Assembly: GCF_003268635.1 (NCBI RefSeq)
Contig: NZ_CP029639.1
Coordinates: 2,739,501-2,803,500, forward strand
Reading direction: 5' to 3'
DNA from: Paenibacillus sp. DCT19
GTDB taxonomy: Bacteria > Bacillota > Bacilli > Paenibacillales > Paenibacillaceae
Length of the DNA stretch: 64,000 bases
Below, in pieces: positions 1-8,871 of this stretch (within the stretch, counting starts at the first letter, position 1; the number at the start of each line of letters is the position of its first letter). The notes under the pieces are model-generated. The model searched no databases, was not told the origin of the DNA, and was given only the letters and a program-made list of their open reading frames with translations. The position numbers and the translations under genes are program-made.

Positions 1-2
1 TT

Positions 3-2063
3 CTGGATTCATTAGCATCCCTCGGTTACGCAGGTCATGGCTGTGGTATTCGTTATAAATATGGTCTGTTTGAACAAAAGATCATCAACGGCAACCAGGT
101 AGAGCTGCCGGATAATTGGCTGGAGAAGGGCAATGAGTGGGAAGTCCGCCGTCCAGACAAGAAGGTCGAAGTAAAGTTCTGGGGGCGCGTAGAAACGCAC
201 GAAGAGAATGGACGGTATCAGTTCGTAACGAAGGATGCCGAATCCGTCGTGGCGGTTCCCTACGATGTGCCAATCATTGGTTATGGTCACCCCCATGTAA
301 ATACACTTCGACTTTGGAGTGCCGAGCCGAAGCGGGAAAGTTCATTGGATACGCCTTCGAACTATTACGGATATCTTGATTACAGTCGTTCGGTTGAGTC
401 CATCTCGGAGTTTCTGTATCCTGACGATTCTCAGTATGAAGGCAAGCTGCTTCGCTTGAAGCAACAGTATTTCATGTGTTCGTCCGGGGTGCAGAGCGCC
501 TTGCGGACGTTTAATAAGCTTGGTCTGTCCTATGACCGGTTGCCGGATAAGGTTGCTTTCCATATTAACGATACGCATCCAACCCTCGTCATTCCTGAAT
601 TAATGCGCATCTTAATGGACGATCAGGGGTATGGATGGGATGAAGCGTGGGATATCACAACCCGCACGGTCTCGTATACGAACCATACTACACTTAGTGA
701 GGCGCTTGAAAAATGGCCAGTCTCCATGATTAGCAAGCTATTGCCACGGATCTACATGATTATTGAAGAGATTAACAAGCGCTTCTGTAGCATGCTTTTG
801 GATCGATATCCTGGAGATCAGGAACGTATAACACATCTAGCCGTTATTGCACATGATCAGGTTAGAATGGCACATCTCGCTATCGTGGGCAGCCACAGCG
901 TTAATGGTGTAGCAGCACTGCACACCGAAATTCTCAAAGAACGTGAGATGGCTCCGTTCTATGCACTTTATCCAGAGCGCTTCAACAACAAAACCAATGG
1001 AATAACGCATCGTCGCTGGTTAATGCATGCCAATCCTAAACTATCCAATCTCATAACAGAGACGATCGGCAATGCTTGGATAACCGAGCCTGGCAAGTTA
1101 AATGAGCTGACAACAGTTTCGCAAGATGCATCGTTCCAAGACCAATTCCGTACCATTAAACGAGGCAATAAGGAACGACTTGCTGCTTATATTTTGGATC
1201 ATACCGGAACACCGGTGAATCCCGATTCTATTTTTGATGTACAGGTGAAACGATTGCACGGCTACAAGCGGCAATTGCTGAATATTCTGCATGTCATGCA
1301 TTTATACAATAAACTCAAGAATGATCCGACGTTTGATATCGTACCGCGGACATTCATCTTTGGCGCCAAGGCTGCACCAAGCTATTATTTTGCCAAAAAG
1401 ATCATTAAGCTCATTAACAATGTAGCCAGCACGATCAATCAGGATAAAGCGGTCAATGATCGTCTGAAAGTATTTTTCCTTGAGAACTACTCTGTCTCAT
1501 TGGCTGAGAAGATCATTCCGGCTGCAGATGTCAGTGAACAGATATCGACGGCGGGTAAGGAAGCTTCGGGTACGGGCAATATGAAATTCATGATGAACGG
1601 AGCCTTGACCATCGGAACGATGGACGGAGCCAATGTTGAGATGGCAGAGCAGGTTGGGGAGGATAACATGTTTATCTTCGGTCTACGTGCTGACGAGGTG
1701 TTAAACTACGTTCATTCCGGTTCCTATCGTCCTGGTGAGGAAGTTAGTCAGGATGGCCGAATCCGTGAAGTGGTAGAGCAACTCATTCATCCGGGAGCAT
1801 TTTGCCATCGGGAAGGGGAATTTTGGGATATCTACGATTCACTGGTTGCCCATGGCGATGAATATTTTGTACTGCGAGATTTTGCCGCGTATGCTGAGGC
1901 ACATGCTGCAATCGACGTGGCATACCGTGATATACCGGATTGGACTCGCAAGGCTGTGCTGAATACAGCACAATCAGGCATATTCTCAAGTGATCGTACC
2001 ATTAGCGAATATGCGACAGATATCTGGGGTATTGAACCGGTATCTGGATATTGGAAAGGGTAA
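3..2063 (+). CDS. glgP: Glycogen/starch phosphorylase, 5' end outside the window
   Basis: The frame is open from base 3 and has lost its N-terminal part to the window edge; about 686 codons remain of a family usually near 800. It phosphorolyses alpha-1,4-glucan ends to glucose-1-phosphate in the cytoplasm, using pyridoxal phosphate. Visible family landmarks are GYAGHGCGIRYKYG at the start, DVPIIGYG, the segment INDTHPTLVIPELMR, the KRLHGYKRQLLN motif, and EASGTGNMKF, whose lysine (bases about 1582-1584) is the pyridoxal phosphate attachment site in this family. No internal break is seen. It is followed directly by a hairpin terminator, so it is probably the last gene of a glycogen operon lying to the left. 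Identification is firm; starch versus glycogen preference cannot be told. Confidence 0.95.
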   Translation: MDSLASLGYAGHGCGIRYKYGLFEQKIINGNQVELPDNWLEKGNEWEVRRPDKKVEVKFWGRVETHEENGRYQFVTKDAESVVAVPYDVPIIGYGHPHVNTLRLWSAEPKRESSLDTPSNYYGYLDYSRSVESISEFLYPDDSQYEGKLLRLKQQYFMCSSGVQSALRTFNKLGLSYDRLPDKVAFHINDTHPTLVIPELMRILMDDQGYGWDEAWDITTRTVSYTNHTTLSEALEKWPVSMISKLLPRIYMIIEEINKRFCSMLLDRYPGDQERITHLAVIAHDQVRMAHLAIVGSHSVNGVAALHTEILKEREMAPFYALYPERFNNKTNGITHRRWLMHANPKLSNLITETIGNAWITEPGKLNELTTVSQDASFQDQFRTIKRGNKERLAAYILDHTGTPVNPDSIFDVQVKRLHGYKRQLLNILHVMHLYNKLKNDPTFDIVPRTFIFGAKAAPSYYFAKKIIKLINNVASTINQDKAVNDRLKVFFLENYSVSLAEKIIPAADVSEQISTAGKEASGTGNMKFMMNGALTIGTMDGANVEMAEQVGEDNMFIFGLRADEVLNYVHSGSYRPGEEVSQDGRIREVVEQLIHPGAFCHREGEFWDIYDSLVAHGDEYFVLRDFAAYAEAHAAIDVAYRDIPDWTRKAVLNTAQSGIFSSDRTISEYATDIWGIEPVSGYWKG

Positions 2064-2073
2064 ACATGTAAAG

Positions 2074-2103
2074 AATCCCCTCGGTCAAACGAGGGGATTT
2101 TGT
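2074..2103 (+). terminator. Intrinsic terminator after glgP
   Basis: A perfect 10-bp stem (AATCCCCTCG pairing with CGAGGGGATT) with a 6-base loop begins 10 bases after the glgP stop and runs into a short T-rich tail. Confidence 0.85.
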
Positions 2104-2303
2104 CTGTTATATAGATGCCCTTTGAGTTGTCTTCAGGATGTAATGTCATTTGCATACTTGAAGAAATGAGTTTTATACGATAAGTAGGAATGAACCAAAT
2201 GTCCGCACAGAAAATCAAAAAAAATCGTGTCAGCTCAGTCATAATGATGGAGAAATCGTTTATTTCATATCTGCAGCATAGCTTAGAAAGGAAAGGATGT
2301 ACC

Positions 2304-3170
2304 ATGGATCATTACACACGTATCCAACTTGGGATTACATACTTAGAGGAACATCTACAGGAAGAATTTAATGTGAAACAGACGGCCGCATGCGCCGGCT
2401 TCTCTGCGTTTCATTTCCAACGTTTGTTCCAGGCTATTACAGGCTTCACCGTGTTGGAGTATGTACGCAGACGTAGGCTTAGTGAGGCGGCTCAACATGT
2501 AAGGAATACGAGCGAAGGTATACTCGACATCGCTTTGAACTGGGGGTACCAATCACAGGAAGCATTTACACGGGCATTTGCAACGTACTGGGGCGTGACA
2601 CCTGCCAAATTCCGCAAGTTGGAGGATGAGTCCTATTCCTTGAAGCTCCAGCAGATGATTGATTTCAACGATTATCGAATTCAACTTGGAGGAGATTTTT
2701 ATATGAACACACCACGCATCATAACTCTTGATCCAATTCACATTATCGGGTATGAGTACAAGACGAATTTGAATGACAATCAGCATTATGGAGAAATTCC
2801 TGGCTTCTATCATCAGTTTGGAACAGAGCAGAAATTCATGGACATTCCAGACCGTTCACGCCCGGATTTAGCGTATGGCATTGCTTGCAACTTTCAGGAG
2901 GATAGTCAATTTTCTTTTATAGTAGGTGAGGAGAGCGCTAGTGTAACGCCATTGTTGAAGCCCGGTTATGTGGAGTTTGAAATTCCAGGCGGTGTGTATG
3001 CAGAGTTCAAGGTCGATGGTTCTGGTCAGGATATTCGCAAAATGATTTATGGTAGCTGGTTGCCGCAATCTAATTATGAGCGAGGGGAAGGAGCAGACTT
3101 TGAAGTGACCGATGTATGGAAGTCGACCCCTGAGCAGTTGGACATGAAGATCTATATTCCGCTAAAATAA
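2304..3170 (+). CDS. AraC-family transcriptional regulator with GyrI-like effector domain
   Basis: A 288-residue regulator. The first 100 residues form the double helix-turn-helix of the AraC/XylS family (for example AACAGFSAFHFQRLFQ and ALNWGYQSQEAFTRAF). The C-terminal half (from about residue 130, MNTPRIITLDPIHIIGYEYK onward) resembles the GyrI/Rob-like effector-binding fold that binds small molecules. The ATG at 2304 is preferred because AAAGGAAAGGA lies 7-8 bases upstream; the frame is open further upstream to an ATG at 2190, but no good ribosome site serves it and those residues do not resemble the family. The target is unknown; the next gene (VanZ-like) starts 44 bases downstream and could be co-transcribed. 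Confidence 0.88.
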   Translation: MDHYTRIQLGITYLEEHLQEEFNVKQTAACAGFSAFHFQRLFQAITGFTVLEYVRRRRLSEAAQHVRNTSEGILDIALNWGYQSQEAFTRAFATYWGVTPAKFRKLEDESYSLKLQQMIDFNDYRIQLGGDFYMNTPRIITLDPIHIIGYEYKTNLNDNQHYGEIPGFYHQFGTEQKFMDIPDRSRPDLAYGIACNFQEDSQFSFIVGEESASVTPLLKPGYVEFEIPGGVYAEFKVDGSGQDIRKMIYGSWLPQSNYERGEGADFEVTDVWKSTPEQLDMKIYIPLK

Positions 3171-3214
3171 ACAGAACCGCTTCGCGGTAATAAAGGCCGG
3201 AGGGCTTCAGGAAT

Positions 3215-3700
3215 ATGAGCGGAGATTCATGGATTAACGCCAAACAGTGTAGAATCATTATGGCTGTACTCACCGTAATCTATGTGCTGTTTATGGGCAA
3301 TTTACTTTTTTTCAAAGGCAGAACGGTAGGTTTAAGCTATCAATATAACTGGATTCCCTTTGATACGATCAGACCACTTCTTTTGGAGAGAGACAAGTAC
3401 AGCACGGAGGCTTGGGTAAAAAATTTATTTGGCAATATTGTATTATTTATTCCCTTAGGCGTTTGCATTCCGGTGTTGTTTCGCAAATGTCGATCCTTCC
3501 TGAAGCTTACATTAGCCGTGATCCTTATTTTATTCGCGGTAGAGTTAACGCAGTTAGTGACCCGGGTTGGGACATTTGATGTCGATGACATTATACTGAA
3601 TACATTCGGCGCATGGATTGGATATATAGGTTTGCGACTTTTGGTGTATGTTGGGAGACTCGGTCAAACGCCCAGTCGGAATAGTTCAGAGTTTAAGTAA
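3215..3700 (+). CDS. VanZ-like family membrane protein
   Basis: A 161-residue integral membrane protein with about four hydrophobic segments. Family hallmarks are the early NWIPFDTIRP motif, GNIVLFIPLGVCIP, and the terminal EL-Q followed by GTFDVDDIILNTFGAWIGY. VanZ itself gives low-level teicoplanin resistance by an unresolved mechanism; most chromosomal homologues in Bacillota have no known role, so resistance should not be assumed. It begins 44 bases after the AraC-type regulator and the two may form a transcription unit ending at the hairpin at 3718. Confidence 0.88.
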   Translation: MSGDSWINAKQCRIIMAVLTVIYVLFMGNLLFFKGRTVGLSYQYNWIPFDTIRPLLLERDKYSTEAWVKNLFGNIVLFIPLGVCIPVLFRKCRSFLKLTLAVILILFAVELTQLVTRVGTFDVDDIILNTFGAWIGYIGLRLLVYVGRLGQTPSRNSSEFK

Positions 3701-3717
3701 ATCACATGTTGAATAGC

Positions 3718-3773
3718 AGGATCGGGATAGAGTGTGTTTACCGCAAGGTTGTCACTTAAACCGATCCTTTTTG
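3718..3773 (+). terminator. Probable terminator after the VanZ-like gene
   Basis: AGGATCGG at 3718-3725 can pair with CCGATCC(T) at 3761-3768, followed by a T run. The intervening 35 bases hold a weaker inner stem, so the loop is long and confidence is moderate. Confidence 0.5.
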
Positions 3774-3862
3774 CTTGTAATTGAATAGCGGGTGTTTATC
3801 AAGGGGACATTTCGGATAAAACATATTAACGGGTTATTGGATAACAAGACCATGGAAATGAG

Positions 3863-5551
3863 GTGGCTGACATCGTTTGGTGGAAAGAGAGTGTAGTATA
3901 TCAGATCTATCCGATCAGCTTCATGGACTCGGACGGAGACGGTCATGGGGATCTGCGTGGAATCTATGATAAGCTCGATTATCTCACGGATCTTGGAATT
4001 GATGTGATCTGGATCTGTCCGATCTATGAATCACCGGGTCATGATAATGGATATGACATTAGCGATTATTACGCGATTATGCGTAAATATGGCACGATGG
4101 AAGACTTTGATCGATTGCTGGAAGAGGCACATAAGCGTGGTCTTAAAATCATGATGGATCTCGTGCTGAATCATACTTCGGATGAACATCCGTGGTTTGC
4201 AGAATCACGTTCAATGAAAGACAATCCGAAACGGGACTATTATATCTGGCGATCCGGTAAACATGGTCAACTTCCGAACAACTGGGAATCTTATTTTGGG
4301 GGTTCAGTGTGGAAGCTTGATCCGGAGACGAATGAGTATTATTTACATTTGTATTCTGAACATCAGCCTGATCTCAACTGGGATAATCCACAAATGGCGG
4401 AAGAGATGTATGAAATGGTTCATTGGTGGTTGGAAAAAGGGGTCGATGGCTTCCGTTTCGATGCAGTTGCTCATATTGCGAAGGCAGAGGGTCTGCCCAG
4501 TGCGCATAATCCTGATAATCTACCTGTTGTGCCTGCATATCAGCTATTCTCGAACCTGCAACAGGTTCATTCCATCTTAAACAAGCTGAACGATATGATT
4601 CTGAAACCATATGGACCGATGACAGTAGGCGAAACATCGGGTCTTGGTCCTGAGCAGGCTCTTGCTTATGTGGGAACGGATCGTAATGAGCTTAATATGG
4701 TGTTTCAATTTGAGCACATGTTTGTAGACGCTCAATCCTCAGGGATCGGGAAGTGGGATTACCGAGCGTGGAAGTTACCCGAGCTGAAAGAAATTATGAG
4801 TCAATGGCAGACCGTCCTGCATGGACGCGGGTGGAATGCGAACTACATGGGAAACCATGATCAGCCTCGGCCGGTATCCCGTTTTGGAGATGATGGTAAA
4901 TATAGAGTGCGCTCAGCCCAGATGCTGGCGACATGGATGTTGACTCTTGAAGGTACACCCTACATTTATCAAGGCGAAGAGATTGGCATGACCAACATTG
5001 CTTTCCCGGACATTGAACAATATCGAGATATTGAAACGATGAACTATTACAGACATCATATCGGCCAGGGCAGATCGAAACAGGATGTCATGGAAGCGAT
5101 ATGGCGGAAAAGTCGGGATAATGCACGAACACCCATGCAGTGGGATGATAGTGAGCAGGCTGGATTCACGAAGGGCGAACCTTGGATTCAGGTGAATGAT
5201 AACTTCACAGAGATTAATGTCGCTGCAGCTGAAAGTGATCCACATTCTATTCTACATTATTATCGGAAGCTGATTGCGCTACGCAAAAAAAATAAAGTGC
5301 TAATCTATGGCGCGTATGAACTACTCCTTGCCGATGATCCTGATATTTATGCATACACACGGACATTAGATGACGAGAAAGTGCTAGTGATCCTAAACTT
5401 TAGTTCACATGAAACTGAGATGCATTGGCCGGAGGGATGGGCAGCAGAACAGGCTAAACTCATGATCTGTAATGTGAACAAACGTTACTCGACAGATGAA
5501 GGCACTATTCTATTGCAGCCTTATGAGGCGAGGGTTTATCGGATGCAATGA
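3863..5551 (+). CDS. GH13 alpha-glucosidase (likely alpha-1,4-acting)
   Basis: A 562-residue cytoplasmic GH13 enzyme of the oligo-1,6-glucosidase/maltase/trehalose-6-phosphate hydrolase group, with no signal peptide. The family start WWKESVVYQIYP is at residues 6-17. Expected catalytic residues are nucleophile D200 (GVDGFRFD), acid/base E257 (TVGET) and D333 (GNHDQPR). The residue after the nucleophile is Ala (DAVAHI), as in alpha-1,4-specific members, whereas isomaltases and trehalose-6-phosphate hydrolases have Val (DVIN). Substrate is therefore more likely maltose or maltodextrin; this is inference. The GTG at 3863 is chosen since the fold begins immediately and no in-frame ATG occurs before residue 21; the ribosome site (GGAAATGAG) is weak and close. 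Confidence 0.88.
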   Translation: MADIVWWKESVVYQIYPISFMDSDGDGHGDLRGIYDKLDYLTDLGIDVIWICPIYESPGHDNGYDISDYYAIMRKYGTMEDFDRLLEEAHKRGLKIMMDLVLNHTSDEHPWFAESRSMKDNPKRDYYIWRSGKHGQLPNNWESYFGGSVWKLDPETNEYYLHLYSEHQPDLNWDNPQMAEEMYEMVHWWLEKGVDGFRFDAVAHIAKAEGLPSAHNPDNLPVVPAYQLFSNLQQVHSILNKLNDMILKPYGPMTVGETSGLGPEQALAYVGTDRNELNMVFQFEHMFVDAQSSGIGKWDYRAWKLPELKEIMSQWQTVLHGRGWNANYMGNHDQPRPVSRFGDDGKYRVRSAQMLATWMLTLEGTPYIYQGEEIGMTNIAFPDIEQYRDIETMNYYRHHIGQGRSKQDVMEAIWRKSRDNARTPMQWDDSEQAGFTKGEPWIQVNDNFTEINVAAAESDPHSILHYYRKLIALRKKNKVLIYGAYELLLADDPDIYAYTRTLDDEKVLVILNFSSHETEMHWPEGWAAEQAKLMICNVNKRYSTDEGTILLQPYEARVYRMQ

Positions 5552-5672
5552 ATTGTTTTAATTTTGATTTGTATGTTGGCTATGGACTATACTTATAAGC
5601 GTAACTTGTGAAATCATGGATGTGAAGCAAACTACATGGGTGTGTATATTAATTTGTCAGGAGGCTGCCGAG

Positions 5673-6365
5673 ATGCTACAGATTACTTATCATGGACATT
5701 CCAGTGTTCAACTAGGCACAGAGGAGAAATCACTGATCATTGATCCTTTTCTACGTGGCAATGAGCTGGCCGTTACCAAACCGGAAGACATTAAGACAGA
5801 TGCTGTATTATTGACTCATGCTCATATGGATCATATTTTGGACGCTGAACCGATCGCTAAAGCGAATAACGCCAAAGTGGTTGCGATTGTGGAGCTGGCT
5901 ACATACATGTCTTGGAAAGGGTTGGATACGCTGGGCATGAACATGGGCGGAACCGTGGATCTTGATTTTGCACAGGCGAAAATGATCCAAGCCTTCCATA
6001 CATCGGGAATTGTGCTGGAAGAGGAACAACGCATTATGTACGCAGGATTGCCTGCGGGATACATTATTAACATTGGTGGTAAAACGATATTGCATGCAGG
6101 GGATACAAGCTTATTTGGCGATATGAAAATGATTGGAGATCGTCATAAAATTGATGTTGCCTTCCTACCAATTGGTGGACATTTCACTATGGGGCCAGAA
6201 GATGCACTTCAAGCCGCAGAATGGTTTAATGCTAAACTGATCATCCCTGTGCATTACGATACATTCCCAGTGATCCGTCAGGATGCGGAGAAGTTCGTGC
6301 AGCAGCTAGCTTCCAAAGGATTGGAAGGTCGCGTAATGGCACCAGGTGACTCCTTTACGTTATAG
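5673..6365 (+). CDS. UPF0173 metal-dependent hydrolase (YtkL-like)
   Basis: A 230-residue protein of the metallo-beta-lactamase fold. The zinc motif is LTHAHMDHI, and further ligands are suggested by the HAGDTSLFGD and IPVHYDTFP segments typical of UPF0173 proteins such as Bacillus subtilis YtkL. The substrate of this family is unknown. The ATG at 5673 is preceded by CAGGAGG at 8-base spacing and begins with MLQITYHGHSSVQL, the usual family N-terminus; a 19-codon upstream extension to 5616 lacks a ribosome site. It stands alone between the alpha-glucosidase and a strong terminator. Confidence 0.9.
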   Translation: MLQITYHGHSSVQLGTEEKSLIIDPFLRGNELAVTKPEDIKTDAVLLTHAHMDHILDAEPIAKANNAKVVAIVELATYMSWKGLDTLGMNMGGTVDLDFAQAKMIQAFHTSGIVLEEEQRIMYAGLPAGYIINIGGKTILHAGDTSLFGDMKMIGDRHKIDVAFLPIGGHFTMGPEDALQAAEWFNAKLIIPVHYDTFPVIRQDAEKFVQQLASKGLEGRVMAPGDSFTL

Positions 6366-6470
6366 AAATACGTATAGATGAGTCGCGCTATACAGGTATA
6401 GATTGCAAATATGTCTAACTCAATTCTTGATGTTGGAAGAAGCTGTAGTCTGAATAAAGGCTTGGAATAT

Positions 6471-6527
6471 AAAAAGAAGGCGAGTAACACGTTAGGGAAA
6501 ATGACGTGAGGCTCGCCTTCTTTTTGC
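6471..6527 (+). terminator. Strong intrinsic terminator after the UPF0173 gene
   Basis: AAAAAGAAGGCGAG (6471-6484) pairs with CTCGCCTTCTTTTT (6512-6525); an inner CACGT/ACGTG pair closes the loop. The A-rich and T-rich flanks make it usable in both directions. From here to about 6760 nothing else is recognisable. Confidence 0.85.
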
Positions 6528-6775
6528 TGTGAAATTTGACGGAACGTTCGTAGTACGAAGATATTGTTGGCATATCGTTATAAGCCATAACGAAGTAATT
6601 GCTCTTTTCAATTCAAGTCACGGATATCATAGCGTTTTCGAACGTTAGTTTCAAAATAAATGTTACATAGTCAACATTTATGGGGAATGTGTAGAAAGGG
6701 TATATAGCTGTTTTCACCAAACTTCATCTCATGTCACTCAGGTTAGCAAATCGACGTTGTAAACACGAACTTATA

Positions 6776-6958
6776 GAGGTTGTTCGAAAAATCCACTTTT
6801 GATTACGAAGGATGCCTCATGGCATCTCAGCGTCGAATATGGAATTCAGCCGAAATGTCCGTTGCTCACGTAGTTTTCCCTACGCTCCGCTACTCCATTC
6901 CTATCTTCATCCCATCTTCTCGGTACTGAAAATCGTCCTTTTTAAACACGAACTTATA
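6776..6958. repeat. MITE-like interspersed repeat, copy 1
   Basis: A 183-bp non-coding element, found again inverted at 28457-28643 and as a shortened relic at 40441-40510. Its left end reads GAGGTTGTTCGAAAA and its right end TTTTTAAACACGAACTTATA; the ends are loosely inverted with respect to each other. A 15-bp word, AAACACGAACTTATA, occurs just outside the left end (6761-6775) and again at the right end (6944-6958). Since the same word belongs to the right end of copy 2, the outer one is probably a leftover terminus of another copy rather than a target duplication. No open frame of note. Confidence 0.75.
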
Positions 6959-6974
6959 AGAAAATTATAGTTTC

Positions 6975-7012
6975 AACTTGTATATACAGGTTTACTTATG
7001 TAATATATACAT
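6975..7012 (+). promoter_or_regulatory. treA promoter with TreR-like operator
   Basis: AACTTGTATATACAGGTT (6975-6992) is an 18-bp near-palindrome closely resembling the TTGTATATACAA-type operators of the GntR-family repressor TreR in Bacillus. It covers a possible -35 box TTGTAT (6978-6983), which is followed at 17 bases by a -10 box TAATAT (7001-7006). A second dyad, ATGTA-N5-TACAT, spans 6998-7012. Repression by a TreR protein relieved by trehalose-6-phosphate is inferred; treR is not in the window. Confidence 0.72.
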
Positions 7013-7065
7013 GAAGTTAACTGATGAGATAGACCAATACGTATTAAACTTTTGGAGGCGTTAAC

Positions 7066-8786
7066 ATGAGTTCAACCGACACAACTTCCTCATCGTGGTG
7101 GAAAACGTCCACGGTGTATCAGGTATATCCCAAGAGCTTCAATGATACGACGGGAACAGGCACAGGGGATATTCGAGGCCTGACAGAAAAACTGGACTAT
7201 TTGCAGCATTTGGGTATCGATATCGTATGGTTACAGCCAGTATATGTTTCTCCTCAACATGACAATGGGTATGATGTGGCTGATTATTACAAGATTAATC
7301 CTGACTACGGCACGATGGAGGACTTCGACGAACTGTTGAAGGGGCTCAAGGCACGAGATATGAAATTAATGATTGATATTGTGGTGAATCATTCATCCAC
7401 GGATCATGAGTGGTTCCAGCAGTCGAGGTCTTCCAAGGATAACCCGTACCGGGATTATTATATTTGGAAAGATCCAGCTCCAGATGGCGGTGTGCCGAAC
7501 AACTGGCAGTCTAAATTTGGTGGGCCGGCATGGCAATACGATGAGCATACAGGTCAGTACTTTCTCACCTTGTTTGACAAAACACAGGCTGATCTGAATT
7601 GGGAAAATGAGCAGGTACGCAAAGCTGTCCGCGATATGATTAAATTTTGGGCAGACAAAGGCGTAGACGGATTCCGGATGGATGTCATTAATCTGATCTC
7701 TAAGGATCAGCGGTTCCCGAATGATGACGGCAGTGTATCTCCGGGAGATGGTCGTAAGTTTTACACGGATGGACCACGCGTACACGAATACATCACCGAG
7801 ATGTATGAAGAAGTATTTGGTCCGTACAATATGGTCACGGTGGGGAAATGTCTTCCACAACGTTAGAGCACTGCATCCAATATTCCAACCCGAATTCGCG
7901 GGAATTCTCAATGACCTTCAATTTTCACCACTTGAAAGTGGATTATCCGAATGGTCAGAAATGGGAACTGATGCCATATGATTTTGAAGCCATGAAGCAG
8001 CTGTTCAGTGATTGGCAGACTGGTATGCAAGCAGGTGGCGGCTGGAACGCCTTGTTCCTCAATAACCATGATCAGCCTCGGGCATTGTCCCGTTTCGCGG
8101 ATGATGGTGATTATCGTGCCGAAAGTGCGAAAATGCTGGCAACCACGATTCATGGTATGCAGGGGACTCCATATGTGTATCAAGGAGAAGAAATTGGGAT
8201 GCCGAATCCCGTATGGAACGATGTAAGTGAGTTCCGTGATATTGAATCGACCAACATGTATCGATTGCTACAGGAGGAACGCGGCAAATCTGCTGAGGAA
8301 GCTTTTGAGATTGTGAAGCAGCGCTCACGTGATAACTCAAGAACGCCGATGCAATGGGATGCCAGTGAGAATGCAGGATTCACAACAGGTACACCATGGA
8401 TTAAGGTCGATGAGCGGTATCCTTCCATTCATGTGGCTGAACAGCTTGCTGATCCGGATTCAATCTACTACCACTATCGCAAACTGATTGCTCTGCGTAA
8501 GCAAGTACCTGTGCTGATCGACGGATTGTATGAACGTCTCGATGATGCACATCCAGAAGTATTCGCATATGCACGCACGAATGGAAGCGATACGCTGATT
8601 GTGGTATCTAACTTCAGTCAGCGAAGTACGAACTTTACATTCTCTGATGCGATCTGGAAAGAGCATATTGCCGGCAAGTCACATGAATTGTTAATCGGCA
8701 ATACGGAAGAGATGCCTGATCTGCAGCAGGAACTACCATTAAGCCCTTATACATCCTATATGTGGCTAGTTCCACAAAAGAATTAG
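7066..8786 (+). pseudogene. treA: Trehalose-6-phosphate hydrolase, frame broken by one base
   Basis: GH13 enzyme splitting trehalose-6-phosphate into glucose and glucose-6-phosphate after uptake by the adjacent PTS permease. The two halves (7066-7866 and the +1-related frame to 8786) together match the TreA family over about 573 residues: WWKTSTVYQVYPKSF, nucleophile D206 in GFRMDVIN, the segment NLISKDQRFPN, FHHLKVDYPNGQKW and FLNNHDQPR. The frame breaks at GGGG 7842-7845; one extra G restores TVGEMSSTTLEHC and with it the acid/base glutamate. Start 7066 has TGGAGG seven bases upstream. Because the only defect is one base in a G run, this is more likely a sequencing under-call than a dead gene. 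Confidence 0.9.
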
Positions 8787-8871
8787 TAATCATTGTTCCA
8801 ATAGTCCAAATTGGAAAACCGGGCTTTTTGAACATGAGCATATACACATTAACTAAGTGGGAAGTGACATT

